Assembly (NCBI GenBank): GCA_948465565.1
Contig: CAOJXR010000001.1
Span: 1-64,000, forward strand
Length of the DNA stretch: 64,000 nt
DNA from: an uncultured Clostridium sp.
GTDB taxonomy: Bacteria > Bacillota > Clostridia > TANB77 > CAG-508
Reading direction: 5' to 3'
Positions 36,393 through 45,522 of the stretch are shown here, one piece after another. How positions within the stretch are numbered: position 1 is the first letter of the stretch; every line of letters begins with the position of its first letter. The position numbers were made by a program, and so were the translations under genes. Below the pieces are notes generated by a model that saw nothing but the letters and a program-made list of their open reading frames with translations, did no database searches and was not told the origin of the DNA.

Positions 36393-36839
36393 ATGGATTT
36401 AGAAAGATTAGAAAAAATAGACAAACTAAAAACTAAAATGTTAAAATACATTTTCTACAAAAGAAGAACTGAAAAAGAAATTATAGAAAAATTTAAAGAC
36501 GAAGAAAGCGAAATTTTTGAAGAAGCAGTTGAAACTTTAAAAGAATTAGGATATATTGACGACAGCGATTATGTTTCAAGATATATACATGATGTAATGA
36601 TTTTAAAAAACATATCGATATTTGAAATAAAATATAAGCTATACAATAAAGGAATAGATGGAGATATAATAGAAAATTATATCTCAAATAATGAAGACGA
36701 ATTAGCAGAATATGAATTATCTGCAGCAAAAAAAATCTTAGCAAAAAAGAGTTCTCAAGAAAAAGAAGAAGTAATAGCATACTTGAGAAAGAAAAGATAT
36801 ATGCCAAGTACAATATCTAGATTAAGGAAAGAAGAATAG
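36393..36839 (+). CDS. recX: RecX, RecA regulator
   Basis: A 148-residue RecX-type protein of three-helix repeats (KRRTEKEIIEKF..., ETLKELGYIDDSDYVSRYI, LYNKGIDGDIIENYI, YLRKKRYMPSTI). RecX caps and disassembles RecA filaments. It is somewhat short for RecX but has the diagnostic GYIDD block. Its position directly after recA supports the call. The scpA gene starts 2 bases after its stop. Confidence 0.85.
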   Translation: MDLERLEKIDKLKTKMLKYIFYKRRTEKEIIEKFKDEESEIFEEAVETLKELGYIDDSDYVSRYIHDVMILKNISIFEIKYKLYNKGIDGDIIENYISNNEDELAEYELSAAKKILAKKSSQEKEEVIAYLRKKRYMPSTISRLRKEE

Positions 36840-36841
36840 AA

Positions 36842-37615
36842 ATGGGAATACTAACACTAGAAACAAATAAATACGCACTAAAATTAGATAATTTTGAAGG
36901 ACCATTAGATTTATTATGTCATTTAATAGATAAAAATAAAATGGATATATATGATGTAAAATTATCTGATATAGCAGAACAATATATTGAGTATATAAAT
37001 GAAATGGAAGCTCAAAACTTAGATATAACAAGCGAATTTCTAGTAATAGCAAGTACACTAGTATATATAAAATCAAAAGAATTATTACCAAAAGAAGTAG
37101 AAGATGAGGCAGAATTAACAGAAGAAGAGTTACTAAGAAGAATTATTGAATATAAGAAATATAAAGACATATCAGAAAGACTAAAAGATAATTTTATACT
37201 AAACTGCCAAAGATTTTATAAATTACCTGACAACGTTAAGTTACCACAACAAAAAATAGAAAGAGAATATGAAGCAAAGCTATTATATTCAAGCTATAAA
37301 AAGCTAATAGAAAAAAACAAAAATAAAATAAACAAAAACGCAGAGAACATTGAAAAAATAGCCATAAGAGAAAACTACTCAGTTACAAGCAAAGTAAAAG
37401 AAATTTTCAAAGAACTATCAAAAAAACCAAAATTTGTTTTCAACAAATTATTTTCCGTAAAAGCAAAACCAAAAGCAGAAGTAGTAACAGCATTTACAGG
37501 GTTACTAGAACTAACAAGAAGAAGCAAAGTAACAGCAAGCCAAGAAGAACTTTTTGGAGACATTGTAGTACAAAAATCAAAAAGAAAAGAAGAAAAACAA
37601 ATAGAAGAAAATTAA
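36842..37615 (+). CDS. scpA: Segregation and condensation protein A
   Basis: A 257-residue ScpA, the kleisin subunit that bridges the SMC dimer in bacterial condensin. The N-terminal domain is typical (KLDNFEGPLDLLCHLIDKNKMDIYDV...DIAEQYIEYI, LVIASTLVYIKSKELLP), and the C-terminal winged-helix region carries VTAFTGLLELTRRSKV. The partner gene scpB, normally directly downstream, is not present here. TAGAA precedes the ATG; the gene is probably read through from recX. Confidence 0.92.
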   Translation: MGILTLETNKYALKLDNFEGPLDLLCHLIDKNKMDIYDVKLSDIAEQYIEYINEMEAQNLDITSEFLVIASTLVYIKSKELLPKEVEDEAELTEEELLRRIIEYKKYKDISERLKDNFILNCQRFYKLPDNVKLPQQKIEREYEAKLLYSSYKKLIEKNKNKINKNAENIEKIAIRENYSVTSKVKEIFKELSKKPKFVFNKLFSVKAKPKAEVVTAFTGLLELTRRSKVTASQEELFGDIVVQKSKRKEEKQIEEN

Positions 37616-37649
37616 TTATAAAAAAGACAAATATGGAAAAAATAGTATT

Positions 37650-38150
37650 ATGGAAATCACATTGATAATACTATTTTTTATTTTAATATTAGTCTGTACA
37701 TCAAAAATAGAGATACACATAGAAAATTTAGAAACAGTCAAAAGTAAAATAAAATTTTTAATCAAAATAAAATTTTATATATTCAAACATATTTTAATAT
37801 TCAGCAAAAAAATAAAGAAAAAAGACATACTAAAATTTATAGATTTTTCAGACGAAAAACACATCATTATAAAAGAAACAAAAATTATTAAAAAAGTACC
37901 AATGGAACTAATATCACTAGACTTAAGTTTAAATTATGGATTAAAGCACATATATGCCAATATATATGTATATGCAATATTAAATGCTTTAATCCCAATG
38001 CTTTTATATAGACACTCAACACCACAAACACAAATAAACTACAATATAACAACAGACTTCAAAACAACACAACTCTATGTAAAGCTATCAGCAAAACTAA
38101 GAATAAGAGCAATACAAATAATCAGGCAAACACTAAAAAGCAAAAAATAA
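37650..38150 (+). CDS. DUF2953 (YtfI-like) membrane protein
   Basis: A 166-residue protein with an N-terminal membrane segment (about 2-18) and a basic soluble region, resembling DUF2953 proteins such as Bacillus YtfI by its C-terminal part (LDLSLNYGL...QINYNITTDF). In Bacillus, ytfI lies next to ytfJ; here the ytfJ homologue is the next gene but points the other way. The function is unknown, perhaps spore-related by association. The ribosome binding site is poor. Confidence 0.6.
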   Translation: MEITLIILFFILILVCTSKIEIHIENLETVKSKIKFLIKIKFYIFKHILIFSKKIKKKDILKFIDFSDEKHIIIKETKIIKKVPMELISLDLSLNYGLKHIYANIYVYAILNALIPMLLYRHSTPQTQINYNITTDFKTTQLYVKLSAKLRIRAIQIIRQTLKSKK

Positions 38151-38257
38151 AATGTAAAAATTAGTGTGACACGCAGCATGGGAAATATTTTGCGAAAACA
38201 TCTTTATCAAAACTATAACATAAGCCCCACAAGGAACACTAATTTTTTCATTTTATT
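38146..38257. repeat. Nested palindromic element, copy 2
   Basis: The outer stem is 22 bp with one mismatch (38146-38167 with 38236-38257). The core starts GTGACACGCAGCATGGG and matches the core of the element at 25383-25535 over several blocks (AAATATTTTGCGAAAA, TCTTTATCAAAACT, GCCCCAC, GGAACAC), but is about 27 bases shorter. The outer stems of the two copies are unrelated in sequence. It again separates convergent genes (DUF2953 and ytfJ) and overlaps the last codons of the former. Confidence 0.7.
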
Positions 38258-38282
38258 CTTGCTATATAGTGTGTAACTGTAA

Positions 38283-38762
38283 CTAATCATCTTCTTCCAT
38301 ATCTTCCTCAAGATGTTCCTCAATTTTATCCTTTAATTCCTGAACACACTTATTCTTATCCTTCATATTCTTCAAAAATTCACCAGACTTCTCAAGTAAA
38401 TCAGGAACGTAATCAATTAATTTATCAACATAAGAATCATGAGTAACTGGCAATAATTTAACCATACCATTAGAAACAACTAAAAAAGCAACTGGCTCAA
38501 TACTAACACCAGCACCGCTACCACCGCCAAAAGGCAATCTATATTGTACTTGTTCTTCCTTTTCTTTTTTAGAATATTCATTTATAGTTTCACCCTTAAA
38601 CTCACTACCACCAGCGGCAAATCCAAAGCTTACTTTAGAAATAGGGATAATTAAAGTATCAATACCAGTAGAAATAGGCTCTCCAATAATTGTATCAACA
38701 TCAATCATATCTTTAATACTACTCATTGCAGTATTCATCAAACCTTCAATTGGATGATTCAT
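38283..38762 (-). CDS. ytfJ: GerW/YtfJ family spore protein
   Basis: A 159-residue YtfJ/GerW protein, a forespore protein linked to germination in Bacillus. The family core is plain: HPIEGLMNTAMSSIKDMIDVDTIIG, TLIIPISKVSFGFAAGGSEF and the glycine-rich PFGGGSGAGVSIEPVAFLVV. The end is very acidic (EEHLEEDMEEDD). AAAGGAGGTTTTT precedes the ATG. It is transcribed towards the DUF2953 gene. Confidence 0.92.
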   Translation of the reverse strand: MNHPIEGLMNTAMSSIKDMIDVDTIIGEPISTGIDTLIIPISKVSFGFAAGGSEFKGETINEYSKKEKEEQVQYRLPFGGGSGAGVSIEPVAFLVVSNGMVKLLPVTHDSYVDKLIDYVPDLLEKSGEFLKNMKDKNKCVQELKDKIEEHLEEDMEEDD

Positions 38763-38949
38763 AATAAAAACCTCCTTTTAAAACTTAATATTAGTATGGT
38801 TAAAATATAAAAAAATATTCAAAAGTCAAACAATCGGTCAAATAACATTGTACTGGAAAAACAATAATGATAAAATAATTGCAAAATAAAATAAAGTTGA
38901 AAAAGAAAAATTGTATTTACTTTTCAACAATAAGAAGGAATGTTTAATT

Positions 38950-40203
38950 ATGGAAAATATAGCAGATATAAAAGAGAAAGCTAAATATTGTTTAAATTGT
39001 AAATTAAAGCCATGTTCAAAAGGATGCCCTATGAACACAAATATACCAGAATTTATCGAAAAAATAAAAGAAGAAAATTTTGAAGAAGCATATTACATAC
39101 TAAAAGAAAATAATATATTCTCACATATATGTAGTATAATATGCCCACAAGAAGACCAATGCGAAGGCTCATGTGTACGAGGAATAAAATCAACTCCAAC
39201 ATCAATAGGTAAATTAGAACAATTCGTAAATGAATGGGCAATAGAAAATAAATTACAAAATAAAAAAATAGAAATAAAACAAGAAAGAAATGAAAAGATT
39301 GCAGTAATAGGGTCAGGACCAGCAGGAATAGAATGTGCATATGAACTAAGAAAAAACGGATATCAAGTTACAATATTTGAAAAAGAAAATGATTTTGGTG
39401 GAATATTAACATATGGAATACCAGATTTTAGACTTAGTAAAAAACATGTAAATGAAATAATAGAAATGCTTCAAAAACTAGGAGTAAAATTCGAACTAGG
39501 AAAAGAACTAGGAAAAAACCTACATATAGAAGACCTAAAAAAAGAATATGACGCAATATTTTTAGGAATAGGAGCAGAAGTACCAAGCAAATATGATTTA
39601 GGCGATTTTGAGCAAATATATGATTCAGATTACTTCCTAAAAATGTATAATAACAACAAAAAAATCGAAAATTTAGGAAATGTTGTAGTAATAGGTGGCG
39701 GAAACGTAGCAATGGATTGCTCTAGAGCTGCAGTAAGAATGGGAGCAGAATCAGTTTCAATATTATATAGAAGAGACGCAGAAAACATGCCAGCAAGAAA
39801 AATAGAATTAGAAGAAGCAATTGAAGATGGTGTAAAACCAGTATTCACAACTAGAGTAATTAAGGCAGAAGGAAAAAACAGAAAAATAGAAAAATTACAA
39901 TGTATAAAAACTCAAGTAATAGATGGAAAAGCAATAGATTTACCAGACGGAGAATTTGAATATAAAGCAGACACAGTTATATTTGCAATAGGATTAAAAC
40001 CAAACAAAGATATTCTAGAAAAAGAAAAATTAGAATATAATGAAAGAGGGCTAATATCAATAAATGACAAATGCGAAACAAACATTGAAAAAGTATATGC
40101 AGGAGGAGACTTATCAGAAGCAAAATCAACTGTATGTAGAGCCCTAGGCAGCAGTAGAAAAGCTGCACAAGCAATTATGGAAAGGTTGGGAAAGAATGTT
40201 TAA
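38950..40203 (+). CDS. Glutamate synthase beta-subunit-like NAD(P)H oxidoreductase
   Basis: A 417-residue GltD-like flavoprotein. Two N-terminal iron-sulfur motifs are present (CLNCKLKPCSKGCP near 16-29 and CSIICPQEDQCEGSC near 65-79), then an FAD site GSGPAGIECAYELRKNGY and an NADP site VVIGGGNVAMDCSRAAVRMG. The final FAD contact is VYAGGDL. Such single proteins pass electrons from NADPH to partner enzymes or ferredoxin; no gltA large subunit is adjacent, so glutamate synthesis is unproven. The start at 38950 follows GAAGGAATG. The end overlaps the next gene by 8 bases. Confidence 0.85.
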   Translation: MENIADIKEKAKYCLNCKLKPCSKGCPMNTNIPEFIEKIKEENFEEAYYILKENNIFSHICSIICPQEDQCEGSCVRGIKSTPTSIGKLEQFVNEWAIENKLQNKKIEIKQERNEKIAVIGSGPAGIECAYELRKNGYQVTIFEKENDFGGILTYGIPDFRLSKKHVNEIIEMLQKLGVKFELGKELGKNLHIEDLKKEYDAIFLGIGAEVPSKYDLGDFEQIYDSDYFLKMYNNNKKIENLGNVVVIGGGNVAMDCSRAAVRMGAESVSILYRRDAENMPARKIELEEAIEDGVKPVFTTRVIKAEGKNRKIEKLQCIKTQVIDGKAIDLPDGEFEYKADTVIFAIGLKPNKDILEKEKLEYNERGLISINDKCETNIEKVYAGGDLSEAKSTVCRALGSSRKAAQAIMERLGKNV

Positions 40204-41572
40204 AAATTATATAGATTCTGAAAAAGAATTACTACTTAAAGATTTAGCAGAAATGATTAAAATACCAAGCAAATTAGAAGGATACGATAATCCAGAATAT
40301 CCATTTGGAAAAAACATAGACAATGCGTTAAATGCATTTTTGAAAATAGGTGAAAAGCTAGGATTCAAAACCAAAAACATAGACAAACATTGTGGATATA
40401 TCGAATTCGGAGAAGGCGAAGAAATGGTAGGAATAGTAGGACATCTAGACGTCGTACCAGAAGGAGAAGGATGGACATATCCACCTTATGAACTAACAAT
40501 AAAAGACGGAAACGTTTATGGAAGAGGAACAATAGATGATAAAGGTCCAATGATGGCAGCACTTTATGCAATGAAAGCAGTAATGGAAAAAGCAGAGGTA
40601 CATAAAAGAGTACGTTTGATAATTGGACTAAACGAAGAAAACGACTGGAGAGGAATAGAATATTATAAAGAACATGAAGAATTGCCAACAGTAGGATTTA
40701 GCCCAGATGCAGACTTTCCTTGTATATATTCAGAAAAAGCATTACTAACAGTGTACACAGAAGAAGATTATACAGAAAATCCTATAATTAAAATAAAAGG
40801 AATAGATTGCAAAAATAACAGAATAAACGTTGTACCTAAATATTGTGCAGTAAAACTTGAAGTAACAGAAAAAATATCTGAAGAACTTAAAAAAATGTTA
40901 ATTACAAAAATAGAAGATGATATATCATTTACTAGAATTCAAAACGAATTTTATATTGAAACAAGAGGAATTCAAGCACATGCAGCACACCCAGATTTAG
41001 GAGTAAATGCAGTTTCAAAAATGGTACTTTTATTAAATGAAATATTCAATAAATTTGAAGTAGAAAATAAAACTATAAAATTATTAGCTAATAAAATAGG
41101 AAACGAATTTGATGGAAAAAGTCTTGGAATTAAACATGTAAATGAAGAACTAGGAGATTTAACTTTAAATTTAGCAAGCCTTGAATTAAAAGATGGAAAA
41201 ATAATATCAGGAATGAACCTAAGAATACCAGGAGATGTAACAATAGAAGAAATAAAAGAAAAAATAACAAGTGAGCTTGCAGAAATAAATCCAAAATATG
41301 AAGGTGAGAAAGAAGCTTTATATATTCCAAAAGATAACGAATTAGTACAAAAATTATGTAAAATATATAATGATTACACAGGACAAAACAAAGAACCATT
41401 AGCAATTGGAGGAGCAACCTTTGCACGAGCATTTAAAAATTGTGTATCATTTGGAGCGATGAATCCAGACAAACCAGACATGTGCCACCAAGTAGATGAG
41501 TATATAGAATTGCAAAACTTAATTGATAGCTGCAATATATATGCAATTGCAATATATGAACTAGCGAAATAA
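40196..41572 (+). CDS. pepV: M20 family dipeptidase (PepV/Sapep type)
   Basis: A 458-residue zinc dipeptidase. Metal and catalytic motifs are GHLDVVPEGEGW (His, Asp), YGRGTIDDKGPM (Asp), LNEENDWRG (Glu-Glu), FSPDADFP and, at the end, PDMCHQVDEYI (His). The lid domain with AHAAHPDLGVNAV lies in the middle. It cleaves dipeptides in the cytoplasm. The ATG lies inside the end of the preceding gene, with AAAGGTTGGGAAAG upstream, so the two are translationally coupled. Confidence 0.9.
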   Translation: MFKNYIDSEKELLLKDLAEMIKIPSKLEGYDNPEYPFGKNIDNALNAFLKIGEKLGFKTKNIDKHCGYIEFGEGEEMVGIVGHLDVVPEGEGWTYPPYELTIKDGNVYGRGTIDDKGPMMAALYAMKAVMEKAEVHKRVRLIIGLNEENDWRGIEYYKEHEELPTVGFSPDADFPCIYSEKALLTVYTEEDYTENPIIKIKGIDCKNNRINVVPKYCAVKLEVTEKISEELKKMLITKIEDDISFTRIQNEFYIETRGIQAHAAHPDLGVNAVSKMVLLLNEIFNKFEVENKTIKLLANKIGNEFDGKSLGIKHVNEELGDLTLNLASLELKDGKIISGMNLRIPGDVTIEEIKEKITSELAEINPKYEGEKEALYIPKDNELVQKLCKIYNDYTGQNKEPLAIGGATFARAFKNCVSFGAMNPDKPDMCHQVDEYIELQNLIDSCNIYAIAIYELAK

Positions 41573-41591
41573 ATTTTAATGGAGAACACAG

Positions 41592-42314
41592 ATGATAGAG
41601 ATAAAAAACGTAACCCAATCATACGAAAAAGGTAAAAAAATAATAAACAATATTAATTTTAAAGTAGAAGATGGATGTGTATTTGGTTTTATTGGACCAA
41701 ATGGTGCAGGAAAAACCACTACAATAGAGATGATAACTGGAGTTTTGGATATAGATGAAGGAGATATATTAATAGATGGAAATAGTATAATAACTGAACC
41801 ACTGAAAGCAAAAAAACAATTCGGATTTGTTCCAGATACTCCAGACACATTTGAAAAACTAACAGGATTAGAATATTTAAATTTTATAGGAGATGTGTAT
41901 AAAGTACCAGCTAAAGAAAGACTAGAAAAAGTAACAAAATTAGCAAAAGAATTTGGAATAGAAAATAATTTAAAAGATAGAATACAGAGCTATTCACATG
42001 GAATGAAACAAAAATTATTAATAATTAGTGTATTATTGCACAATCCTAAAAACTGGATACTAGATGAGCCTATGACAGGACTAGACCCAAAAGCATCATA
42101 TACATTAAAAAAATTAATGAAAGAACATAGCCGAAAAGGAAATACTGTATTTTTCTCAACACATGTCTTAGAAGTAGCAGAAAAAATATGTGACAAGATA
42201 GCAGTAATAGATAAAGGAAAAATTATATTTGTTGGAACATGTGAGGAACTAAAAGAAAAATCAAAAACAAATTCATCACTAGAAGAATCGTTTTTAAAAA
42301 TAATAGAAGGATAA
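41592..42314 (+). CDS. ABC transporter ATP-binding protein
   Basis: A 240-residue ATPase of an ABC-2-type exporter. Walker A is GPNGAGKTTT, the signature is YSHGMKQKL, Walker B is WILDEPMTGLD and the switch His is in FSTHVLE. The membrane partner starts 4 bases downstream. Exporters of this build move lipids, antibiotics or peptides; the substrate is unknown. GGAGAACACAG precedes the ATG. Confidence 0.9.
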   Translation: MIEIKNVTQSYEKGKKIINNINFKVEDGCVFGFIGPNGAGKTTTIEMITGVLDIDEGDILIDGNSIITEPLKAKKQFGFVPDTPDTFEKLTGLEYLNFIGDVYKVPAKERLEKVTKLAKEFGIENNLKDRIQSYSHGMKQKLLIISVLLHNPKNWILDEPMTGLDPKASYTLKKLMKEHSRKGNTVFFSTHVLEVAEKICDKIAVIDKGKIIFVGTCEELKEKSKTNSSLEESFLKIIEG

Positions 42315-42318
42315 AAAT

Positions 42319-43938
42319 ATGCAAAGTTTAACAAAAGTAATATTTAAGAATTCCAAAAGAACAGACAAATCAGGTTTTCTAGCATTGCTAGCATTTGCAA
42401 TAGTATTTGGCTCACTAGGAATAGCGATGATTTTAATAAGTACAGTAGTAACAAAAAGCTTAGAAAAAATTAATCAAACATATGCTTTTATAAACATATT
42501 GCTATTAATGAATTTCTTAATACTATTTGGAAAAAGTATTTTTGAAAGTTTGAATTTATTATATTTTTCAAAAGATTTAAAAATTCTACTTAGAATGCCA
42601 ATAAAACCAATAGAAATTTTACACTCAAAATTTATCAATATGATAATTTCAGAATATGAGATGGAAGCAATAATGCTTGCAATTCCAATGCTAATATATG
42701 GAGATATCACAAAAGCAGGTATAATGTTTTATATATATGCAGTAATTGTCCTACTAATATTACCAATAATACCAATATTGATAACATCTTTAGTAATATC
42801 AGTAATTATGAGATTAACAAACAAAATAAAGAATAAAAACAAAGTAATGTATATTGCGATTATACTTACAACAATAATTATTGGAATAATATTATCAAGC
42901 ATGGAAAGCGGAGAAATAGTTAGCAACTCCAGATTTGAAGAAATAGTTAGACAAACAAACGGTATTGCAGAAAACATTTCAAAAGTATTTATATTAATAA
43001 AACAAACTATGAATATTTTACTTCAATATGACAATATTCAAGGATTACAGAATTTAATTATATTTATAGCAGAAAACATAATTTTTTATATAATAATACT
43101 ATTTATAATTTCAAAAATATATTTAAAAGGAGCAATTGGAACAACTATAAATAGTAGGAAAAACGCAAAAAGTGCAATACAAGGGCTAAGTGAAAAAGAT
43201 TTTAAACCTAAGAGGATAAATAAATCATACATATTAAAAGAATTAAGGACAATATTAAGAACACCAATATTCCTAATTCAGTGCATAATAATTCCAACAA
43301 TATACCCAATAGTAATAATATTAGCCAGCCTGTTATTAGTTAATTTCGCAAATAATTTTATACCAGCATGGGATTTATTATACAAAAATGCAGTAACATG
43401 CCATGGTGCGGCAATGTTTTTAAGTTTGGGACAAGTTTTTTACATGATGAATTTTACATCAATAATAGCAATATCAAGAGAAAGCAAAAATGCGATACTC
43501 ACAAAATATATTCCTATAAGTCTTCAGAAACAATTTAAACTAAAAGTTAGTTTAGGCGTATTATTAAATTTACTTGCAGGAATTTTAGTTACTATATTTT
43601 ATTATATGAGTGTTCATAATGTATTTGCCACTATATTAATTGCCATAGAATTAGTAATACTCAACATAATTGGAGAAAAATTTAAATTATTAACAGATTT
43701 AAGAAAACCACAAATTGACTGGAATAGTGAATATACAATGATGAAACAAAACACAAATGTAATGTATATATTATTTTACACTTTGTTAGTAGTAGGAATT
43801 CTACTAGGAATTAGCGTAATTATAAATCAAACAGAGATATTTTTAATTGCAACTATTGTAATATCAGGAATTATAAATATTTCAATAAATAGATATATAA
43901 ATAAAAATGATAGAAAAATATTTGCAAAACTATATTAA
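42319..43938 (+). CDS. ABC exporter membrane subunit
   Basis: A 539-residue integral membrane protein with about twelve hydrophobic segments (for example FLALLAFAIVFGSLGIAMIL, VIVLLILPIIPILITSLVI and TLLVVGILLGISVII). It has the build of large ABC-2-type permeases of Bacillota. It carries no ATPase motif and depends on the preceding gene. The sequence gives no substrate. AGAAGGATAAAAAT precedes the ATG. Confidence 0.8.
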   Translation: MQSLTKVIFKNSKRTDKSGFLALLAFAIVFGSLGIAMILISTVVTKSLEKINQTYAFINILLLMNFLILFGKSIFESLNLLYFSKDLKILLRMPIKPIEILHSKFINMIISEYEMEAIMLAIPMLIYGDITKAGIMFYIYAVIVLLILPIIPILITSLVISVIMRLTNKIKNKNKVMYIAIILTTIIIGIILSSMESGEIVSNSRFEEIVRQTNGIAENISKVFILIKQTMNILLQYDNIQGLQNLIIFIAENIIFYIIILFIISKIYLKGAIGTTINSRKNAKSAIQGLSEKDFKPKRINKSYILKELRTILRTPIFLIQCIIIPTIYPIVIILASLLLVNFANNFIPAWDLLYKNAVTCHGAAMFLSLGQVFYMMNFTSIIAISRESKNAILTKYIPISLQKQFKLKVSLGVLLNLLAGILVTIFYYMSVHNVFATILIAIELVILNIIGEKFKLLTDLRKPQIDWNSEYTMMKQNTNVMYILFYTLLVVGILLGISVIINQTEIFLIATIVISGIINISINRYINKNDRKIFAKLY

Positions 43939-43983
43939 AAGAGAATATGTGAATTAATAAACAAATAACATTAAGGAGGAAAA

Positions 43984-45003
43984 ATGAGATATCCAAGAAA
44001 CTTAAAAAAAGGTGACTATATCGGAGTAACAGCACCATCAGCAGGAATAACAAATCAGGTAAAATTGTTAAGACTAGACAATGTAAAAAACAATTTCGAA
44101 AAAATAGGATATAAATACCTAGAAACAGAAAATGTAAGAACAGATAATCAAGGAAGAAGCTCAAGCGCAAAACAAAGAGCAGAACAATTTATGAGATTAT
44201 GGAAAGATGAGCAAGTTGGAGCAATTATATCTGCAACAGGTGGAGATTTTATGCCAGAAATATTGGATGAATTAGACCTCGACGAACTAAAAGGACTAGA
44301 GCCAAAGTGGTTTCAAGGATATTCAGACAATACAAATCTAACATTCATATTACCAACAATATGTGATATTGCCTGCATATATGGTAATACAGCAAAAGAT
44401 TTTGGAATGAGAAAGTGGCATAAAACATTAAATTCATCTATTGAAATAATGAATGGAAAAGAAATAGAACAAGAAAGTTTAGAAAATTGCGAGACAACAG
44501 AATGGAAAGATAGTGAAGACCCTTATGAAGAATATGACCTAGTAAATAAAGTAGAATGGAAAAACCTAAAAGGAGAGAAAAAGGTACAATTCAAAGGTCG
44601 TTCAATAGGTGGCTGTTTCGACGTAGTAGTAAATTTAATGGGGACAAAATACGATAAAGTAAAAGATTTTATCGAAAAATACAAACAAGATGGAATTGTC
44701 TGGTTCCTAGAAGTATTTGAAATGTCAACACCACAAATATATATAAACCTTTGGAAAATGAAAAATGCAGGATATTTTGAAAATTGTAAAGGAATTATAT
44801 TTGGTAGACCATTAATGGTAAGAAAAGATTATGAGATTTCATATGAGCAAACATTAAAAGACGCATTAAGCAGCCTAGATATTCCTGTAATATATGATGC
44901 AGATATAGGGCATGTATCACCACAATTACCAATAGTTTCTGGAGGAATATTGGAAGTAGAGTGTGAGAACGGAAAAGGAAAGATTAAAAACTATTTTGAA
45001 TAA
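43984..45003 (+). CDS. S66 family LD-carboxypeptidase / MccF-like peptidase
   Basis: A 339-residue serine peptidase of family S66. The catalytic Ser lies in FQGYSDNTNL, the Glu in WFLEVFEMS and the His in IGHVSPQLPI. The N-terminus LKKGDYIGVTAPSAGI is typical. Family members trim L,D-linked peptides of recycled peptidoglycan (LdcA) or cleave microcin C-type toxins (MccF). The insert around 160-195 makes it nearer the longer MccF-like group. AAGGAGGAAAA precedes the ATG. Confidence 0.85.
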   Translation: MRYPRNLKKGDYIGVTAPSAGITNQVKLLRLDNVKNNFEKIGYKYLETENVRTDNQGRSSSAKQRAEQFMRLWKDEQVGAIISATGGDFMPEILDELDLDELKGLEPKWFQGYSDNTNLTFILPTICDIACIYGNTAKDFGMRKWHKTLNSSIEIMNGKEIEQESLENCETTEWKDSEDPYEEYDLVNKVEWKNLKGEKKVQFKGRSIGGCFDVVVNLMGTKYDKVKDFIEKYKQDGIVWFLEVFEMSTPQIYINLWKMKNAGYFENCKGIIFGRPLMVRKDYEISYEQTLKDALSSLDIPVIYDADIGHVSPQLPIVSGGILEVECENGKGKIKNYFE

Positions 45004-45014
45004 TAATACAAGAT

Positions 45015-45043
45015 TTGCAATATTATGTAAAACTTGTTATAAT
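45015..45043 (+). promoter_or_regulatory. Promoter before the lemA remnant
   Basis: TTGCAA (45015-45020) and TATAAT (45038-45043) with a 17-base spacer and an extended TG motif (TGTTATAAT). The -10 box lies in the palindrome ACTTGT-N8-ACAAGT. About 155 bases of leader follow before the first ATG, with a repeated TTGCAG and an unused GGAAGGAGG near 45113. I do not recognise a riboswitch in it. Confidence 0.55.
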
Positions 45044-45207
45044 ATACAAGTAAGCATTTTTGCAGGTCAGAATATTGCAGTGCTTTTCTCGTACCAACCA
45101 TCTGGATAATTTAGGAAGGAGGAAAACGGGAGCAGAGTAAATTGAAAATTGAATATCGAAAGCTAAAGTGTAACTGTAACAATGTCGTATTTTGAAAGGA
45201 GTTCATC

Positions 45208-45511
45208 ATGAAAATCAACAAAGGCACTCTAATCGTTGCGGCCGCTACCGTTGCGGTAATCATCCTGGCAATTCTATCCTGACCTCGACAGCCAAAGCAA
45301 TTACCAAGAGCTCATGAACGAGATTTCCACAACAGAGAACAAAATCGCAGAGACAAGGGAAGCTTACAACAAAACTGTAAGTAGATACAATACCTATGTC
45401 CTGCATCCAATCCACAAGTTCTTCCTATCTTTGACAGGGTATGAAGTAATCGAGTTCGAAAAACTTGATTACAACGTTTCCGAAGACGCACCAACAACCC
45501 TTTTCAAGTAA
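45208..45511 (+). pseudogene. LemA family gene with internal deletion and frameshift
   Basis: The frame at 45208 (after TTTGAAAGGAG) reads MKINKGTLIVAAATVAVIIL, the membrane segment of a LemA protein, and stops at 45282. From 45281 another frame continues without a stop and gives the LemA C-terminus (SNYQELMNEISTTENKIAE, REAYNKTVSRYNTYV) to 45511. About 85 central residues of a normal LemA (about 185 residues) are missing and the frames do not match, so an internal deletion broke the gene. A small product from ATG 45314 (65 residues) is possible. The DNA is clearly richer in G+C than the neighbourhood. Confidence 0.75.
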
Positions 45512-45522
45512 AGGCGGCGAAT

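Noticed and set aside
38268..45181. The 13-mer GTGTAACTGTAAC at both about 38270 and 45169
   Set aside because: It is short, lies in AT-rich context and is expected occasionally by chance; the flanks do not match.
45050..45207. The 155-base leader before the lemA remnant as a riboswitch
   Set aside because: It has a promoter and repeated TTGCAG, but no known aptamer core that I recognise and no clear expression platform.
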